NCBI GenBank assembly: GCA_008828725.1
Contig: MEHQ01002443.1
Span: 248,001-312,000, forward strand
Direction: 5' to 3'
Length of the DNA: 64,000 nt
Source of the DNA: Saccharina japonica
Lineage: Eukaryota > Sar > Phaeophyceae > Laminariales > Laminariaceae
In this document: positions 34,505-45,860 of the stretch, piece by piece
Numbering within the stretch: position 1 is the stretch's first letter
How the letters are laid out: every line of letters starts with the position of its first letter
Made by a program: the position numbers and the translations under genes
The notes under the pieces: model-generated
Databases searched by the model: none
Told to the model about the DNA's origin: nothing
Seen by the model: the letters and a program-made list of their open reading frames with translations, nothing else

Positions 34505-34928
34505 GTTATTCGAATACATTTTTTTTTTTTTTTTTTTTTTCCATCCCATTATTATCTTCGCACTTCCGTCTTTCTCCCTCCCTAGTCGTAACTCAGATCC
34601 GGGGTCACAAAGTAGGCTCCTCTCCCTCCTCCCCCACTACGGTTCTTGCCTTGCATTTCTATCGCGAGAAGATTTCAGCACTTTCTTCCCTCGTCAACTC
34701 TCGTCGAATTTTGCTTACCCACGCTATAATATGCGCTCTCGACAGACGGTGTCATTTGAGAATAAAAAACCTCCATGGGGAGAATCGAATATTGGATCTT
34801 ATCCTTGTTGGCAAGTCATCTTTTGTCGTCACTCGATAACACGGAGTAATAATCAGTAGTATATATTATGCTCAAGAGTTGGATCCTCGAATACCGAGTA
34901 GTGGCCAATCAGAGTTCATTATCAATCA
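34505..34928 (-). mobile_element. SINE, reversed copy, cut at the ambiguous base
   Basis: Reading on the minus strand it matches 31640-32053 to its A-rich end (a T22 run at ~34517-34540 on the plus strand). The head is missing because the copy stops at 34928, immediately before the single ambiguous base at 34929 and the start of the giant inverted repeat. Confidence 0.75.
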
Positions 34929-35678
34929 NCTATATATACCCCCTGTACGATATGATATCGTACTTAGTCATGTATTTTTTGGCCGGAATGTGATAAATAT
35001 ATCGTATAGTATCACATCGCTATATATAGGGGCTTCCAGCCATACAGGCCTATATAGCTATATATGATATTTGGTATATGATATATAGGACCGCTATCAA
35101 GTAATATATAGGCCTATATAAGGTGATATATTGGCCTATATAATCTTATACAAGTTGATATATCGGCCAATATCGGGTGAAATACGTCATATAAGCCACC
35201 CCGATATACACTACGTGCGTATATCACAAATGACAATTTGCTCTATTGACGATGTATCTGTATCTTTCGGATGGTATACCTTTGGTGGAATATATCGCTG
35301 TACGTATGATACTGTACGTATGAGTACGTCTGAAAGACGAGAACGCCAAAAACCTCATTTTCCTACACTCTAACCGGCACCTGTGGTAGTGCAGCCTACC
35401 ACGGCTGTGTTCGTGTCTCGGAATTGGTGCTGTAGTAGCAGTTAAGATGGAGCAGGTTCGGCACGTGCTTCTCGTAGCGAAGTGGGGGCGGGAGGTAGCT
35501 ATAAAATAGTGGGAGGTGCTTCCCTTTGTCACTGGATAAAGTGCATTTTCTCGCGTTTTAGGAGTGTTGCTCGTCCCTCGAGTTTATGTTGTTAGTACAA
35601 TTCGCCGTAATTTGTCTTGTTCTGGTCTCTTGCGTTTTCGTTTGAGTATTCCGGTTGTAGTCCGTGGTGACCTATGAC

Positions 35679-35771
35679 ATGGATCAGGGGGGTCGCTTTA
35701 TGGACGCGAGGGGAAATATTATTAGATCGAAACATGAACCTGGGACGTGGTACTTTGTGCACCGGCAGTGA
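35679..35771 (+). CDS. 30-codon frame kept in both arms of the giant inverted repeat
   Basis: The frame starts MDQGGRFMDARGNII and ends in WYFVHRQ-stop. Its mirror copy in the right arm (39839-39931, minus) differs at three residues and has two further silent changes. A TATAAA box lies ~185 bp upstream here but is deleted in the right arm. No known family. It may simply be non-coding sequence that remains open by age. Confidence 0.12.
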   Translation: MDQGGRFMDARGNIIRSKHEPGTWYFVHRQ

Positions 35772-36046
35772 TGCACACAATCCTGTGGTGCGTCATCGCG
35801 ATATACTACTGTTGTTGTTGTTGCCTGCATTGCACCACACTACTACATGTACTTGAACTTCGCGGAGAAGGGGTTGCTGTATCAGCATTCATGCACACTG
35901 TGTAGTACGTAACAGGCACAGATCGTCAAGTACCGATCCAGTGCGGTACCAGCGTGAAACAGGTCCCAACCACGACCGACAAAGTCTGATGATGTGACAG
36001 GATGATACGTGTATGTATGTGGTTGGCAGTAGCACACGATATCGAT

Positions 36047-36806
36047 ATAACGAGCTGGTTCAGGCATATCACCCAAAATTTCGTCAGTCACGAACGCCGC
36101 ATGCAATAGCAACTCCAATGCCACATATTTGGTATCATACTGACCGCCATGAACAGTGGAAGAGGGTGACGTCGCCAGATTTTTGTTCAAGGACCTAAAA
36201 CTGGCGCTACCGCCGAAAATGTGGCCAGACCAATCACAGGCCTTCAAAGTGGTCAACAATAATCAGGCGTTTCCGTAGGAAAACATGTTTTCCCCCCAAT
36301 TTTTTTTTCTGAACGAGCCGCTTCCAGGTGGTTCAAGGCATGTTTGTACAAATTTTCACGCAAATTTTCGAAGATCTGACTGCGTATGATCATATTAAGT
36401 CATATTTAACGCCCAAAATCGATTATATACTGAAACTAAGTAATTACGAGGCAACGCCTATTTTTGCACTTTTACCGCACAAAAGTCCAAATGTCCACGT
36501 CGTTTTTTGAAGATAGACCCTGAAATTTGGTACACGTGTTTTATGCGCCCTACCCGAGCCTTTTACGAATGGTTTTTTTTTTTTTTTCTTCGCCGGAAAT
36601 TTCGGATCTCTTAAGACCCAAATTTCCCAAAAAATTACAAAACAAGAAATATCTGACGAAAAAAAAAAAAAAAAAAAAACATCCGTTAAAGTCTCGGGTA
36701 GGGCGCATAAAACACGTGTGCCAAATTTCAGGGTCTATCTCCAAAAAACGGCGTGGACATTCGCCACTGAATGAATTTTGGGTGATATGCCTGAACCAGC
36801 CTGTAT
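36047..36806. mobile_element. MITE with GGTTCAGGCATATCACC ends (left arm copy)
   Basis: The ends read GCTGGTTCAGGCATATCACC on the left and its reverse complement at the right (AATTTTGGGTGATATGCC near 36773). It is 760 bp. A secondary inverted repeat inside is built on CCCTGAAATTTGG and GGGCGCATAAAACACGTG around an A/T homopolymer centre. It is non-coding. The mirror copy is at 38819-39572, so it was present before the arms were duplicated. Confidence 0.75.
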
Positions 36807-36985
36807 ATGGCATATTTATCGTCGAATTTACTCGAATATTACTGTAGTACTGATATGCGTACAATGATCCAGTTGACAGGGCTCATCATGCTCACATATA
36901 TCGATGGCGATTATATCACTGATAATAATAATATCACATATATATATGATGTTACCCTGCAATACCACGATTTTATATTGGGCCG

Positions 36986-37150
36986 GTCGCCCCCGGTGGT
37001 CTAACTGGTAGCCACGAAGCCTAAAGGCCCGGATGTCAGGGTTCCGGATACAATAAGGATGTGGATTCAGCGTGTGTACCAGCTCGTAGCCGGTGTGTAC
37101 GCTGTAGGCTCGCTTGCTGATGACCAGTCAAGACACAACCTATATTTGAG
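36986..37150 (+). mobile_element. tRNA-headed SINE, second body type (left arm)
   Basis: The head GCCCCCGGTGGTCTAACTGG has a good A box (TGGTCTAACTGG), followed by CGAAGCCTAAAGGCCCGG and a degraded B box. The body (GTGTGTACCAGCTCGTAG, GATGACCAGTCAAGACAC) differs from the SINE at 43614, which shares the head. The mirrored copy at 38500-38655 keeps a better B box (GGGTTCGATAA when read reversed). A diverged body also occurs on the minus strand at 58074-58165. Confidence 0.7.
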
Positions 37151-37645
37151 GTGAGACGCTTAAGTCGCTGTTAGGCAACTTGTATGAACGCTTCAATAGA
37201 AGAGAAGACTCCAGGCCAACAATGTTGATTAATGTATGTGCTCAAAAGCGAGGCTGATGATGAGCAATAGAAAGAGGAAGAGGTGGGCGTGCAAACCTTG
37301 CACGATCCTGTCCCTAGATGGTCTTGAGGATCACGAACAGCAACATCACAACGATCTTGAATCGCAAACATCAACACATTCCTTTGGGCTACGATAGCTT
37401 GCGCCAGAGGACGCAACAACAATCGTGACTGATCTTGTACGCAGTCTCTATACGTACGGTAATACCTGCTGTACACACAGAGCGAACCAAATCACATACG
37501 ACAGCCTATCAATTATTCCGCATCGTGTTTACTTGACGGAATGTTGTTGCACACGTAGATACTGAGCAACTAAACCACCTGACGATATAGTACGGTAGAC
37601 ACCAGGTACGATAATGGGTAACTTGTCCTGCATACCTTCTACTGG

Positions 37646-37996
37646 CTGGATTCTGGCTGGGGCGCTGAAGTTCATAGAGCCAGCACGCAGCGAGGGTTGC
37701 CCCTCCGGCAACAGCGAGGTCCCGCCGCACCCGGGGATGATATGATCACACCCCGGGCGCAGAATACTTCCATACATGTACAACTTCAACGACCCGGGAG
37801 ACGCAAACGGACATCCCCCGGGTCGATACCGCCTCACAAGGTGTGGAAACCCCAATACCACGGAACATTTTCGGTTGCCTGGCCCTCATAGAGCCAGCGT
37901 GCGGCGAGAGTTGCCCCTCGGGCAACGTCGAAGTCCGCCGCACCCGGGGATGATAATTCCCATCCCCGGGTCGTAATCCTTCCATACATCTACAAA
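37646..37996 (-). repeat. Satellite fragment forming the loop of the giant inverted repeat
   Basis: About 1.6 units of the same ~220-bp satellite as elements A and B, in element B orientation (GGGCAACGTCGAAGTC, CCCGGGGATGATA). It is the only non-mirrored part between the two arms. It lacks the inverted ends of elements A and B. Confidence 0.9.
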
Positions 37997-40682
37997 GCCA
38001 GTAAAGGTACGCAGGACAAGTTATCCATTATCGCACCTGGTGTCTACCGTACTATATCGTCAGTGGTTTAGTTGCTCAGTATCTACGTGTGCAACAACAT
38101 TCCGTCAAGTAAACACGATGCGGAATAATTGATAGGCTGTCGTATGTGATTTGGTTGCTCTGTGTCGTACAGCAGGTATTACCGTACGTATAGAGACTGC
38201 GTACAAGATCAGTCACGATTGTTGTTGCGTCCTCTGGCGCAAGCTATCGTAGCAAAGGAATGTTGATGTTTGCGATTCAAGATCGTTGTGTATGTTGCTG
38301 TTCGTGATCCTCAAGATCATCTAGGGAGCAGGAGGCGTGCAAAGGTTTGCACGCCCACCCTCTCACTCCTCTTCTTTTGCTCATCATCAGCCTCGCTTTT
38401 GAGCACATACATTAATCAACATTGTTGGCCTGGAGTCTTCTCTTCTATTGAAGCGTTCATACAAGTTCGCCTAACAGCGACTTAAGCGTTCACCTCAAAT
38501 GTAGGTTGTGTCTTGACTGGTCATCAGCAAGCGAACCTACAGCGTACACACCAGCTACGAGCTGGTACACACGCTGAATCCACATCCTTATTATCGAACC
38601 CTCGACATCCGGGCCTTTAGGCTTCGTGGCTACCAGTTAGACCACCGGGGCGACCGGCACCATATGAAATGTGGTATATGCAGGGTACATCATATATATT
38701 GTGATATATTATACATATATCATGTGATATACGCTGTATATCGTGGGATATACCCTGTATATCTTGTGCTATATCATATAACTGATATAATGTGATAAAT
38801 CACTCGCTATCTGCCCTATATACAGGCTGGTTCAGGCATATCACCCAAAATTCATTCAGTGGCGAATGTCCACGCCGTTTTTTGGAGATAGACCCTGAAA
38901 TTTGGCACACGTGTTTTATGCGCCCTACCCGAGACTTTAACGGATGTTTTTTTTTTTTTTTTTCGTCTGATATTTCTTGTTCTGTAATTTTTTGGGAAAT
39001 TTGCGTCTTAAGAGATCCGAAATTTCCGGCGAAAAAAAATAAATAAAAAAGTACGAAAAGGCTCGGGTAGGGCGCATAAAACACGTGTACCCAATTTCAG
39101 GGTCTATGTTCAAAAAACGGCGTGGACATTCGGACGTTTGTGCGGTAAAAGTGCAAAAATAGGCGTTGCCTCGTAATTACTTAGTTTCAGTATATAATCG
39201 ATTTTGGGCTTTAAATATGACTTAATATAATCATACGCAGTCAGATCTTCGAAAATTTGCGTGAACCTTTGTACAAACATGCCTTGAACCACCTGGAAGC
39301 GGCTCGTTCAGAAAAACAAATTGGGGGGGAAACATGTTTTCCTACGGAAACCCCTGACTATTGTTGACCACTTTGAAGGCCTGTGATTGGTCTGGCCACA
39401 TTTTCGGCGGTAGTGCCAGTTTTAGGTCCTTGAACAAAAATCTGGCGACGTAACCCTCCTCCACTGTTCATGGCGGTCAGTATGATACCAAATATGTGGC
39501 ATTGGAGTTGCTATTGCATGCGGCATTCGTGACTGACTGAATTTTGGGTGATATGCCTGAACCAGCTCGTATATCGACATCGTGTGCTACTGCCAACCAC
39601 ATACATGCACGTATCATCCTGTCACATCATCAGACTTTGTCTGTCATGGTTGGGACCTGTTTTACGCTGGTACCGCACTGGATCGGTACTTGACGATCTG
39701 TGCCTGTTACGTATTACACAGTGTGCATGAATGCTGACACAGCAACCCCTTCTCCGCGAAGTTCAAGTACATGTAGTGTTGTGGTGCAATGCAGACAACA
39801 GTAGTATATCGCGATGACGCACCACAGGATTGTTTGCATCACTGCCGGTGCACAAAGTACCACGTTCCAGGTTCATGTTTTGATTTAATAATATTTTCCC
39901 TCGCGTCCATAAAGCAACCCCCCTGATCCATGTCACAGGTCACCAGGTCCCACCGACTACAACCGGAATACCCAAAATGAAAACGCAAGAGACCAGAACA
40001 AGACAAATTATAGCGAATTATACTAAACAACATAAACTGTAGGGACGAGCAACACTCCTAAAACGCGAGAAAATGCACTTTATCCTGTGACAAAGAGAAG
40101 CACCTCCCACTATTCCCCACTTCGCTACGAGAAGCACGTGCCGAACCTGCCCCATCTTAACTGCTACTTAAGCACCAATTCCAAGACAAGAACACAGCCG
40201 TGGTGGGCTGCACTACCACAGGTGCCGGTTAGAGTGTAGGAAAATGAGGTTTTCGGCGTTCTCGTCTTCAGACGTACTCATGCGTACAGTATCATACGTA
40301 CAGCGATATATTCCACCAAAAATATACCATCCGAAATATACAGATACATCGTCAATAGAGCAAATTGCAATTTGTGATATACGCACGTAGTGTATATCGG
40401 GGTGGCTTATATGACGTATTTCACCCGATGTTGGCCGATATATCAACTTGCATAAGCTTATATAGGCCAATATATCAACTTAGATCACCTTATATAGGCC
40501 TGTATATTACTTGATAGCGGTCCTATATATCATATACCAAATATCATATATAGCTATATAGGCCTGTATGGCTGGAAGCCCCTATATATAGCGATGTGAT
40601 ACTATACGATATATTTATCACATTCCGGCCAAAAAATACATGACTAAGTACGATATCATATCGTACAGGGGGTATATATAGG
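37997..40682. repeat. Giant inverted repeat, right arm (~2.7 kb)
   Basis: Mirror of 34930-37645, with the SINE head, the MITE (38819-39572), the 30-codon frame (39839-39931, minus) and the AT-rich end in reverse order. It ends at GGGGGTATATATA, beyond which no mirror partner exists. Differences from the left arm include a deletion of the TATAAA segment near 40115 and small indels in homopolymers. Confidence 0.85.
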
Positions 40683-43201
40683 GTACCCCTATAGTGATAC
40701 CAGGCACTACTACGAAGGCGGCCCCTAGCCAGAGACAGACAGCACAGGTGAGCCAGTAGATCGGCTGGTTCATTCGTAAAGTATATACCGACCACCTTTC
40801 TGAATTATTAAGTTTCGTCGTTATGCTCAGCCTGTCTGCAATTCGTGCGGGGCCCATATTTCTAACAGCAGTTATTTGGAGTGTAATATCAGTGGCGATG
40901 GCTGTTCTCTTGCACACTGTTCACAGTGAGTGGCATAATGTTGTTTGTTCATTCTATACAGACGCAACTTACTGCCGCCACGCCTCGTGCAGTGGGTAGC
41001 ATCAACCAGATAGTATATCCATGACCACGGAAAGCGGCCCTTCAGCGTAGGCTCATCACAAAGAAGGGTGGCTGTGGTGTTGAGCGAGCGCCCCTAAGTC
41101 ACATCGGCAATACCGACTGTTTTTTGTCATGCTTTATGTCGATCGGAAATCGTCGCCCTCGTGGTGTATTGAAACGGCCTCAGTTACGCGCATACGGCAG
41201 TATAGTCACGACGCGAGTAGTCTCACCTTGACAAGCCTAGGGGGGGGGAGGTGTACTCCTATCATGCACGGCCGTAGTCGCATGACCATCAACCCTCGCA
41301 TCCCTACAATGCCAGGACGGGGGCTTTCAAAACGTCGGCATCCGAAACTTTTGTTCTGCTCACGTTGTCCGTTCCCTAGCACGCAGGCTATCGAACACCA
41401 TACCGACGCAAAGAAGCCTCGATAGGTAACCACCGCAAAAACACGACAACACAAATATGCCGCGTGCACCAACGATTAGTGGTACTCTGGCGACATGCAT
41501 GCTTGGTGCTGTTCATCTGTACCAAGATTGCTCGGCCTAGACCATCCTAGGCGTACGTATAACAACATACGGTAAAACTCTGTATACGCCCATACCGAAT
41601 TGACTTTAATTCTGTTTGAGTAAACATTATTTGATATGTACTATGCCTACGGTGTGGGATTTACTCGTATCAAAGTCTGATGTGATACTCCTGAAATGTA
41701 TGATACGTGACATTGCCGTATTAGTACAATAACCTTGGTTGTGTGACTGAAATTCATCAACGAAGATGGATTGAGTGTTTTATGTTTCCCGGGATGGGTC
41801 ACATATTGTTTGACCTGTTCTCAAGGGTCATAGAGCTTGGGGATGAGAGGCCCCCTTGCTCACAATAAGTTAGTTAACATAATATAATTGATATATATTT
41901 TTATTCTTCTTCTTCTACCAGCCTCATGGCTTCCCGACTCTCGACCCACCGCTCTTCGTGAGCAATACTGTGCCAAGCACCCGGTGCACGAGTTGTCCCC
42001 TTATACGGGTAGTTGCGTAAGCTAAACAACCATCGGCTTGGTACGGGCATATATTAAATACACCACGCATGCATGTCGTCAGTGTACCGTTACTCGTTAG
42101 CGTTTGCGCCACGTTTATATCGAGCATTTTTTTTTGGGTTGTCTATCCCGGCTTATTTGCGTCCTTGCGGTGGGCACGTTTGGTACCAAGCTCACTGAGT
42201 AGCGAACACCTTCAACAGAACAAAACTACGGGGAAGGGGGGTACTCGTTTGTTGCTTGCCTTAGTCATTTGACCACTGACCAGGGGGTTGAAAGGCGCCC
42301 CCCTGGGTTTGCCAAACTGATTCTATTCGCGCCGCGGTCTTGCCTTTGCACATATTTGGGGCCGCACCAACACACCGCAAACGGGATGATTTTGTATACG
42401 ATCGGTATGACGTGATAACAGAATTCGGGCGCCGTTACGGGTGAGGTTTGAGCGGCGGCAAAGACACCACCGCCACTCTGGTGAGGGGCAAAGGGTGAAC
42501 GGCCGTCCTCGTGATCGGGGTGATACTACCCATTTCATGTTCCCCACTGCACGAGACGTGGCGGCGGTAGAAATATGCGTCAGTGCAGAATGGAGAAACA
42601 CACTATACCACTATACACAGTAGTGTGCCAGAAAACACCCGTCGCCACTTCTGCTACACCCTAGCTGTTGTTAAGAACACGGGCATAGCGTGTACTTCAG
42701 TTGCCTGGAAAGGGATCGCCCGAGCTAGTAGTAGATGAACCGAAGCCCTTTTGTGGACAATACCATCTTGATTAGACGACCATACATTCCCCTCGACATT
42801 TTGAGCCACTCGTAGGTACGATGCACCACCGGCCAATCACCGAGGGCCCCAGGGATATCATTTCCCACCGTGCAATACGCCTTGTACCTATACATTACTT
42901 GAAACGCCTAGCTTCGTAGGTACACCTAATTTTAGCATTTGCCTAATATAGTTACGAGTGGATTCTCAAGACCTTCCGCCTGCTGTATACGTGTTTTGAT
43001 TTACCTTTTTTTAAGCGCTGATCATGTTCCTGTTTTCGTCAGGATTGTTTAGTTTCTTGTTAAGTTTTTTTCACTCAAAAAACCTAGTGCGCAAAACGAT
43101 GCGCCCTAAAAGAGTCCTAAGAAGACACACTCACAAGAAAGAACAGCCATGGTACAGAAGCGTCGGTACGTGGCCTATAGTGGCGCCTCTCACGTGATAT
43201 T
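40683..43201. other. Intergenic DNA, no gene recognised
   Basis: No domain-bearing frame. Positions 41260-41330 resemble 109-180. A TTCTTCTTCTTC run lies at 41906. Plus-strand 42441-42623 is open and protein-like (VAAVEICVSAEWR) but short. There are no repeats of the families named above. Confidence 0.45.
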
Positions 43202-43480
43202 TCAGCTACATAAGCAGACGAACCTACGGGGCGCGCCATTGAATATATAGCCAAACCAGGGGGACACGGGCAACTCTAGAAATCGCACTTTTGGGGTGGA
43301 GATGTATCTGGATTTATCTTTATTTCGGACGTCCTTAACCGCTTTACTAGTGGGAATAGTATTCACATACTGTAAATGTAGGTACTTTACCCCTAACAAC
43401 GATGGTGCGGTTCGTCGGAATTCAGTGCGTGTTTTAAAACCCGTTTTCGTTTTATAGTTCGGCACGATGGGATTCTTCAT
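43202..43480 (-). CDS. Small hypothetical frame, 92 aa
   Basis: ATG-started, 92 codons, very basic N-terminal half (KTKTGFKTRTEFRR), then a mixed half with LELPVSPWFGYIFNG. No domain or motif recognised. The flanks contain no other gene. It may be a remnant or chance. Confidence 0.15.
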   Translation of the reverse strand: MKNPIVPNYKTKTGFKTRTEFRRTAPSLLGVKYLHLQYVNTIPTSKAVKDVRNKDKSRYISTPKVRFLELPVSPWFGYIFNGAPRRFVCLCS

Positions 43481-43613
43481 CGGGTGTTCGTCTAAGATAA
43501 CACAATCTCGAGTCAGGTTTGGAGCACCTCAAGTGAGAAGCTTTAGAAACAACATGGTGATGGCTGTTCACCGTAGGTATGCGTGCGGGGTTATCATACA
43601 TATTTATGTTTTA

Positions 43614-43922
43614 GTCCATCCCATTTATTATCTTCGCACTTCCGTCTTGCTCTACTTCCCTAGTCGTAACTCAGATCCGGGGTCACAAAGTAGGCTCCTC
43701 TCCGTTCTCCCCCACTACGGTTCTTGCTTTGCACTTTTATCGCGAAAATATTTCAACACTTTCTTCCCTCGTCAACTCTCGTCGACGTTTGCTCACCCAC
43801 GCTATAATATGCGCCCTCGACAGTCGGTGTCATTTGAGAATAAAAATCTCCATGGGGAGAATCGAACCCTCGACATCCGGCCCAAAAGGCTTCGTGGCTA
43901 CCAGTTAGACCACCGGGGCGAA
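43614..43922 (-). mobile_element. SINE, most complete tRNA-headed copy
   Basis: Read on the minus strand: GCCCCGGTGGTCTAACTGG (A box), GCCACGAAGCC, GAGGGTTCGATTCTCC (B box), then the shared body (TTTTTATTCTCAAATGACACC, GTAGTGGGGGAGAACGG-like) and the end GATAATAAATGGGATGG. The head is close to a real tRNA but has lost the acceptor 3' half. The body is shared with 4105, 31800 and 34541, while the head is shared with 36986. Confidence 0.8.
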
Positions 43923-44056
43923 CTTGTAGGGGTACATGTAACTCCGGCGTAATGTGATATATCAACCGGTTATTGGAAGAACAGGGAAGCAACTATTAAT
44001 AGCTTCTCATTGAAGAGAGATCCGACCCACGCAAACCTGGGTCTTCACACATACCA

Positions 44057-44057
44057 G

Positions 44058-44100
<43 letters not shown>

Positions 44101-44249
44101 CGTTGTTGTTGCTGTTGTTGTTGTTGTGGTTGTTGTTGTTGTTGTTGTTGTGGTTGTGGTTGTTGTTGTTGTTGTGGTTGTTGTTGTGGTTGTTGTTGTT
44201 GTTGTTGTTGTGGTTGTGGTTGTTGTTGTTGTTGTGGTTGTTGTTGTGG

Positions 44250-44302
<53 letters not shown>

Positions 44303-44345
44303 GCTGTTGCTGTTGTTGTTGTTGTTGTTGGTGTTGTTGTTGTCT
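44057..44345. repeat. TTG trinucleotide microsatellite, ~290 bp
   Basis: TTG repeats with TGG interruptions that are themselves periodic (GTGGTTGTGGTTG blocks at 44150, 44212). It abuts the MITE end. Polythreonine, polyleucine and polyvaline frames over it are artefacts. Confidence 0.95.
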
Positions 44346-44368
44346 TCACATTAGACCCGTTCTTTCTA
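44341..44368 (-). mobile_element. MITE end, separated from its body by an insertion
   Basis: TGTCTTCACATTAGACCCGT then TCTTTCTA is the terminal repeat of the 21233-type MITE. The rest of the same copy resumes at 45861 with CCCAACCACGTCAGTACACC. The foldback element at 44369-45851 lies between. Confidence 0.8.
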
Positions 44369-45851
44369 GGGAAATTGTCATTTGGGGGTATACCCCCCGT
44401 GTTACCGCCCTTTGGGGGTAGGGTCATAATGCGCCCGCGGAACGTGCTCCCGCGGGTCCAAACAGGCCTCAAACGCCATTCCGAAGGCCTGGCGAGATGC
44501 CCGAAGCCCATGCCAAGCAGGCACACAACTTTGTTTTTTTTTTCAGGCACGTCCTTGGGCCTAGCTGGACGGCGGCGCACGAGGGAGCAAGCGAAGTCCC
44601 CCCTTTGACCACATCTTGGGGGGGGATAACCCCACCTACCTACTAAATTTATCTACTCTCCCCGATTGACCACTTTTTTCACCCCGATCGACCGAAACCA
44701 TACCCCCTTTTGACCATCTGCGACAGCCTCAAAACCGACTACAGCAGTACGTGTCCACGTCACCGCCCAACAGCCCGAATAGACCACGGGGCGGAACACC
44801 CAGAACTTGCGAGTAGTCGGGATCGCTTGCCTCCCAAACTCTCGGCGGAACTATATAATTTTTTTTTTATAGGCGATATGAAGGTATCGGTTCTTCTGAG
44901 AAACTATGAAAATATCGGCTCTTCTGGAAAAACATAACGGTGATGGAAGAATCAGAATACATACGCGCAGTAGTTTCTCCGCGTATGAGTCGTGGGTCGT
45001 TGGTTGCTGAGTGTTTGGTGCTTTGATGCTGGATGCTGTGGTGGGGGCAAAGCGTCAGAAGCGGTGCCCAGACCAAATTGGCTCGACATGGCAGGAAAGA
45101 GTTGGTCCACCTAACTCTACGGTCAAAGCCACTGAGTGTCTGTGCTGTGTGTTGGACGGCAGGCTGGTGTGATTGAGTAGGATCACCCGGCAACGAAGCA
45201 CCAAGCACCCAGCAACCAACGACCCACGACTCGTACGCGGAGAAACTACTGCGCGTATGTATTATGAGTATTCCATCACCGTCATGTTTTTTCAGAAGAG
45301 CCGATATTTTCATATTTTCTCAGAAGAACCGATACCTTCATATCGTCTACAAAAAAAGGTTTTATATCGTTCCGCCGAGAGTTTGGGAGGCAAGCGATCC
45401 CGACTACTCGCAAGTTCTGGGTGTTCCGCCCCGTGGTCTATTCGGGCTGTTGGGCGGTGACGTGGACACGTACTGCTGTAGTCGGTTTTGAGGCTGTCGC
45501 AGATGGTCAAAAGGGGGTATGGTTTCGGTCGATCGGGGTGAAAAAAGTGGTCAATCGGGGAGAGTAGATAAATTTAGTAGGTAGGTGGGGTTATCCCCCC
45601 CCAAGATGTGGTCAAAGGGGGGACTTCGCTTGCTCCCTCGTGCGCCGCCGTCCCGCTAGGCCCAAGGACGTGCCTGAAAAAACAAACAAAGTTGTGTGCC
45701 TGCTTGGCATGGGCTTCGGGCATCTCGCCTGGCCTTCGGAATGGCGTTTGAGGCCTGTTTGGGCCCGCGGGAGCACGTTCCGCGGGCGCATTTTGACCCT
45801 ACCCCCAAATGGCCGTAAAAACGGGGGTATACCCCCAAATGACCATTTCCC
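44369..45851. mobile_element. Mutator-like foldback element with 9-bp target duplication
   Basis: The arms 44369-45021 and 45196-45851 (~650 bp) are inverted repeats, with a 174-bp centre. The outer ends read GGGAAATTGTCATTTGGGGG and, reversed, GGGAAATGGTCATTTGGGGG. The flanks are TTCTTTCTA (44360-44368) and TTATTTCTA (45852-45860), a 9-bp duplication with one mismatch. Long inverted ends with a 9-bp duplication are the hallmark of Mutator-like (MULE) elements. No transposase is encoded, so it is non-autonomous. It interrupts a MITE. Confidence 0.8.
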
Positions 45852-45860
45852 TTATTTCTA

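Larger units (their letters stand above)
34930..37645. repeat. Giant inverted repeat, left arm (~2.7 kb)
   Basis: The arm is the reverse complement of 37997-40682, with substitutions and small indels. Its outer ~250 bp are AT-rich with many GGCCTATATA words. Then come a unique part with a TATA-box-like GCTATAAAATAG (35491) and a 30-codon frame at 35679, a MITE with AGCTGGTTCAGGCATATCACC ends (36047-36806), a tRNA-like SINE head (36986-37050) and an inner part ending at CTACTGGCT. No transposase or other long frame is present. Confidence 0.85.

Noticed and set aside
31652..34928. One larger palindrome containing element B
   Set aside because: The mirrored flanks are two SINE copies in opposite orientation. 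The DNA between their poly(A) ends and element B is not mirrored, so it is coincidence of insertions.
43860..43922. A tRNA gene on the minus strand (also 36986-37050 and 38590-38655)
   Set aside because: Good A and B boxes but no proper acceptor stem or 3' half. The tRNA-like part runs directly into SINE body sequence.
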